51,999 nt of DNA, from positions 1-51,999 of the forward strand of contig JAUNMP010000008.1 of the NCBI GenBank assembly GCA_030537465.1, given 5' to 3'. The DNA comes from a bacterium (GTDB taxonomy: Bacteria; Verrucomicrobiota; Kiritimatiellia; RFP12; UBA1067). Every line of letters begins with the position of its first letter. The first letter of the stretch is position 1. Shown here in pieces: positions 50,443 to 51,999 of this stretch. Both the position numbers and the translations under genes were made by a program. The notes beneath the pieces were generated by a model. The model worked only from the letters and a program-made list of their open reading frames with translations. It did no database searches and was not told the DNA's origin.

Positions 50443-51364
50443 GTTACGTTCCTGGCTTCAGTTTTTCCGACTCCCCAATCTGCCGACGGCGCCTGGTGAC
50501 GCGCTGGCCGGCGCGGTCATGGGCGTGGCGCTCACGGGTGGGGATGTGCGGTGTGCGCTGGTTGCAGGCGCCGCGGCGCTCTTCCTCTACATGTACGGAC
50601 TCGCGGATAATGACATCGTCGGGGCGAAGTCAGATGCGGTGAATGCGCCCGAGCGCCCGATTCCGCGAGGAGAGATCTCGCTGCGGAGCGCCAGGATCGC
50701 GCGGTCGACCTGTCTTTTCCTGGCGTTGATTCTGGGGGCGCTCTTCAATCTGCCTTCGGCCTGGTGGATGGGCGCGGCCGTGCTGACGGGGTTGATCTGC
50801 CTCTATAACCGGGTGAAGAGTACGTGGCTCATGGGACTCTGTCGGGGCGTGAGTCTGCTCTGCGGCGTGATGGCGGTGGCGCGTCCCGGCGTCCTCTCCA
50901 ACGAAGCGTGGAAGATGGCGGGGCATTCACCGGAATGGACGGTTGCGGCGCTGGTCGCGATGGTGTTCGGCTGGACGCTCTACATCGCGGCGGTGACGAA
51001 GATCTCCGAGGGTGAGGAGTCCGCAAGTGAAGGACTCGGCAAGTGGCGCTTCCTGATTGGACTCTCCGCCCTTGTTCCGCTAGTTGCCTGTGCCGCCTTT
51101 CCGAATCCCCGACAGGCGCTGCTGCCGCTGATTGGCGGACTCTGGACCTTCGTGAGCTGGTGCGCCGCCGTGGCTCCGCTGGGGGAGCCCCATGAGTCCG
51201 CTGTCCGACGCGCGGCTGTTGGCCGCACAATCGGCGCGCTCCTCTATCTTCAGATCGGATTCATGCTGGTGACGCCGCATCGGGAGTTCCTTGCGGTGGC
51301 GATCGCCCTTTGGCTCGCCGCGCGGTTCATCCGTCGCTTCGCTTCTAACATCAGTGGTTCGTAA
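50441..51364 (+). CDS. UbiA-family prenyltransferase
   Basis: 307 residues with eight or nine membrane helices. The first Asp-rich motif is in GLADNDIVGAKSDAVNAPER followed by PIPRG, the UbiA N-D-x2-D-x3-D pattern; the second motif region is weak (TKISEGEESASEGLG). The start FFRLPNLPTAPGDALAGA resembles the EboC-like branch of the family. It transfers a prenyl group to an acceptor in the membrane; the acceptor is unknown. The start codon is inside a heptamer array and lacks a Shine-Dalgarno. Confidence 0.85.
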   Translation: MLRSWLQFFRLPNLPTAPGDALAGAVMGVALTGGDVRCALVAGAAALFLYMYGLADNDIVGAKSDAVNAPERPIPRGEISLRSARIARSTCLFLALILGALFNLPSAWWMGAAVLTGLICLYNRVKSTWLMGLCRGVSLLCGVMAVARPGVLSNEAWKMAGHSPEWTVAALVAMVFGWTLYIAAVTKISEGEESASEGLGKWRFLIGLSALVPLVACAAFPNPRQALLPLIGGLWTFVSWCAAVAPLGEPHESAVRRAAVGRTIGALLYLQIGFMLVTPHREFLAVAIALWLAARFIRRFASNISGS

Positions 51365-51420
51365 CGAAACCAGGCGGTTGTAGGTCCTGGGATTTTCAAA
51401 ATGCGACGGAGCATTTTATT

Positions 51421-51898
51421 GGCTCTTCAGGTATAAGTGTGGGTCGGCTCATATAATCAGAGACCTTGATTTTGTACGCAGATGCTGCGCATACGCAGAT
51501 TTTTCGACCGAATCGACGTGGCTACGACGCCCGCGCCAATGACCTGAATTTGACTATCCTGTGGTGATTCTTGACGCGCGGGCGCGGGCCCTTGCGGGCG
51601 GCTTCGCCGTTGCTTCGCAACCTGCCCTTCGAGCTCCGCTCTTCGGCGCATTCCGCCACGGTCGATTCGGTCGAAGATGCGTGTTGGGCAACAGCCTTCT
51701 GGAAGTATGCTCTTGGCGAAATCCGATTCCGGCGTAGCCCGCGCGTAAATGGAACTGTCAATGATTGCCATTGGATTGCCTACGGCGCGGGCGTTGTCTG
51801 ATCGGATTTCGCCAAAGTAAACCGCGTATGCGCAGCATCTGCGTACTTCATAGGGCCTTATACGACGAAAGTTGACCCACACTTATGCCTGAAGAACC
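51421..51898. mobile_element. Non-autonomous transposon (MITE-like), ISL3-type ends, with 8-bp target duplication
   Basis: 478 bp with 25-bp terminal inverted repeats matching at 23 positions (GGYTCTTCAGGYATAAGTGT continuing GGGTC). A perfect 23-bp subterminal inverted repeat lies at 51474-51496 and 51824-51846. The element is flanked by perfect 8-bp direct repeats ATTTTATT (51413-51420 and 51899-51906). The GGNTCTT ends and 8-bp duplication agree with the ISL3 family. No transposase is encoded. The interior contains GAA/TTC-loop mini-hairpins (51599-51621). The rest of 51365-51999 has no gene. Confidence 0.85.
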
Positions 51899-51943
51899 AT
51901 TTTATTTTAACTTGCGAAAAAGTGAAAGATGTCGGTTTGTCAA

Positions 51944-51982
51944 CAATCCCCTGTGGCATGCCACAGGGGATTGTGCTACAAT
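51944..51982. promoter_or_regulatory. 30-bp perfect palindrome next to an extended -10 element
   Basis: CAATCCCCTGTGGCA is followed directly by its exact reverse complement (51944-51973). TGTGCTACAAT, an extended -10, begins at the last base of the palindrome (hexamer 51977-51982). The palindrome covers the -35 region, so it may be an operator, or the hairpin of a terminator for an upstream transcript. The gene it would serve lies beyond the window. Confidence 0.65.
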
Positions 51983-51999
51983 TCCACCCGTTCGGACGG

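Noticed and set aside
1..51999. CRISPR array, tRNA, rRNA
   Set aside because: No repeat-spacer series with unique spacers, and no cloverleaf or rRNA-like sequence was recognised by eye; the short arrays have no spacers.

Overview
The window is GC-rich bacterial chromosome from a Gram-negative organism: it has TonB-dependent receptors, an ExbB/ExbD/TonB motor, a DUF481 outer-membrane barrel and lipoprotein signals. Twin-arginine-type exported Gfo/Idh/MocA oxidoreductases, exported carbohydrate-active enzymes, a cobalamin-type radical SAM protein and many short palindromic intergenic repeats together suggest the PVC group, most likely Verrucomicrobiota/Kiritimatiellota. That placement is inference from gene content; no rRNA or tRNA gene is present to anchor it.

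Layout. 1-13 kb is mainly housekeeping: the end of a Gfo/Idh oxidoreductase, a Na+-dependent transporter, rph, a radical SAM protein paired with a small repeat-bearing lipoprotein, a beta-helix glycosidase-like protein, a TetR regulator with gpsA, an LplT-PlsC fusion, nudC, a sugar ABC permease with a large extra domain, and alr. 13-25.9 kb is an accessory island on the minus strand. It holds a DUF4143 ATPase, a three-gene DUF3791/DUF3990 cassette, remnants of a tandem AAA ATPase and a Pif1-type helicase, a histidine phosphatase, two PD-(D/E)XK-like proteins, a C-terminally truncated DnaE-like polymerase and a YafQ/DinJ toxin-antitoxin pair. Most of it lies between two direct copies of a 243-bp repeat (14582-14824 and 24264-24586).

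26-30 kb carries nucleotide-sugar genes (GHMP kinase, galU, UDP-glucuronate decarboxylase) around a coiled-coil protein. 30-38 kb has a DUF481 barrel, then a tight plus-strand cluster: B12-type radical SAM protein, two exported Gfo/Idh oxidoreductases, a GH5 glycosidase and a lipoprotein of the DapA aldolase family. This looks like sugar or sugar-acid catabolism set largely outside the cytoplasm. argG follows. 39.6-46.8 kb is a TonB uptake module (exbB, exbD, tonB, two receptors) around a two-component system whose kinase has no ATPase domain. 46.9-51.4 kb has an HNH nuclease, a MacB/LolD-like ABC exporter and a UbiA-family prenyltransferase. The end of the window holds a 478-bp transposon-like element with perfect 8-bp target duplications, and a 30-bp perfect palindrome beside a promoter.

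Three patterns cut across the genes. Extended -10 promoters of the form TG-N-TATANT recur, and at seven genes they lie only 7-9 nt before the start codon, predicting leaderless or near-leaderless mRNAs. Short degenerate tandem arrays of 7-9 bp units occur at seven loci, three of them in frame inside conserved proteins. Small hairpins with GAA/TTC loops cluster in intergenic regions. The most likely undescribed system is the radical SAM protein translationally coupled to a small lipoprotein with a repeated VGIEP motif (3162-4354).
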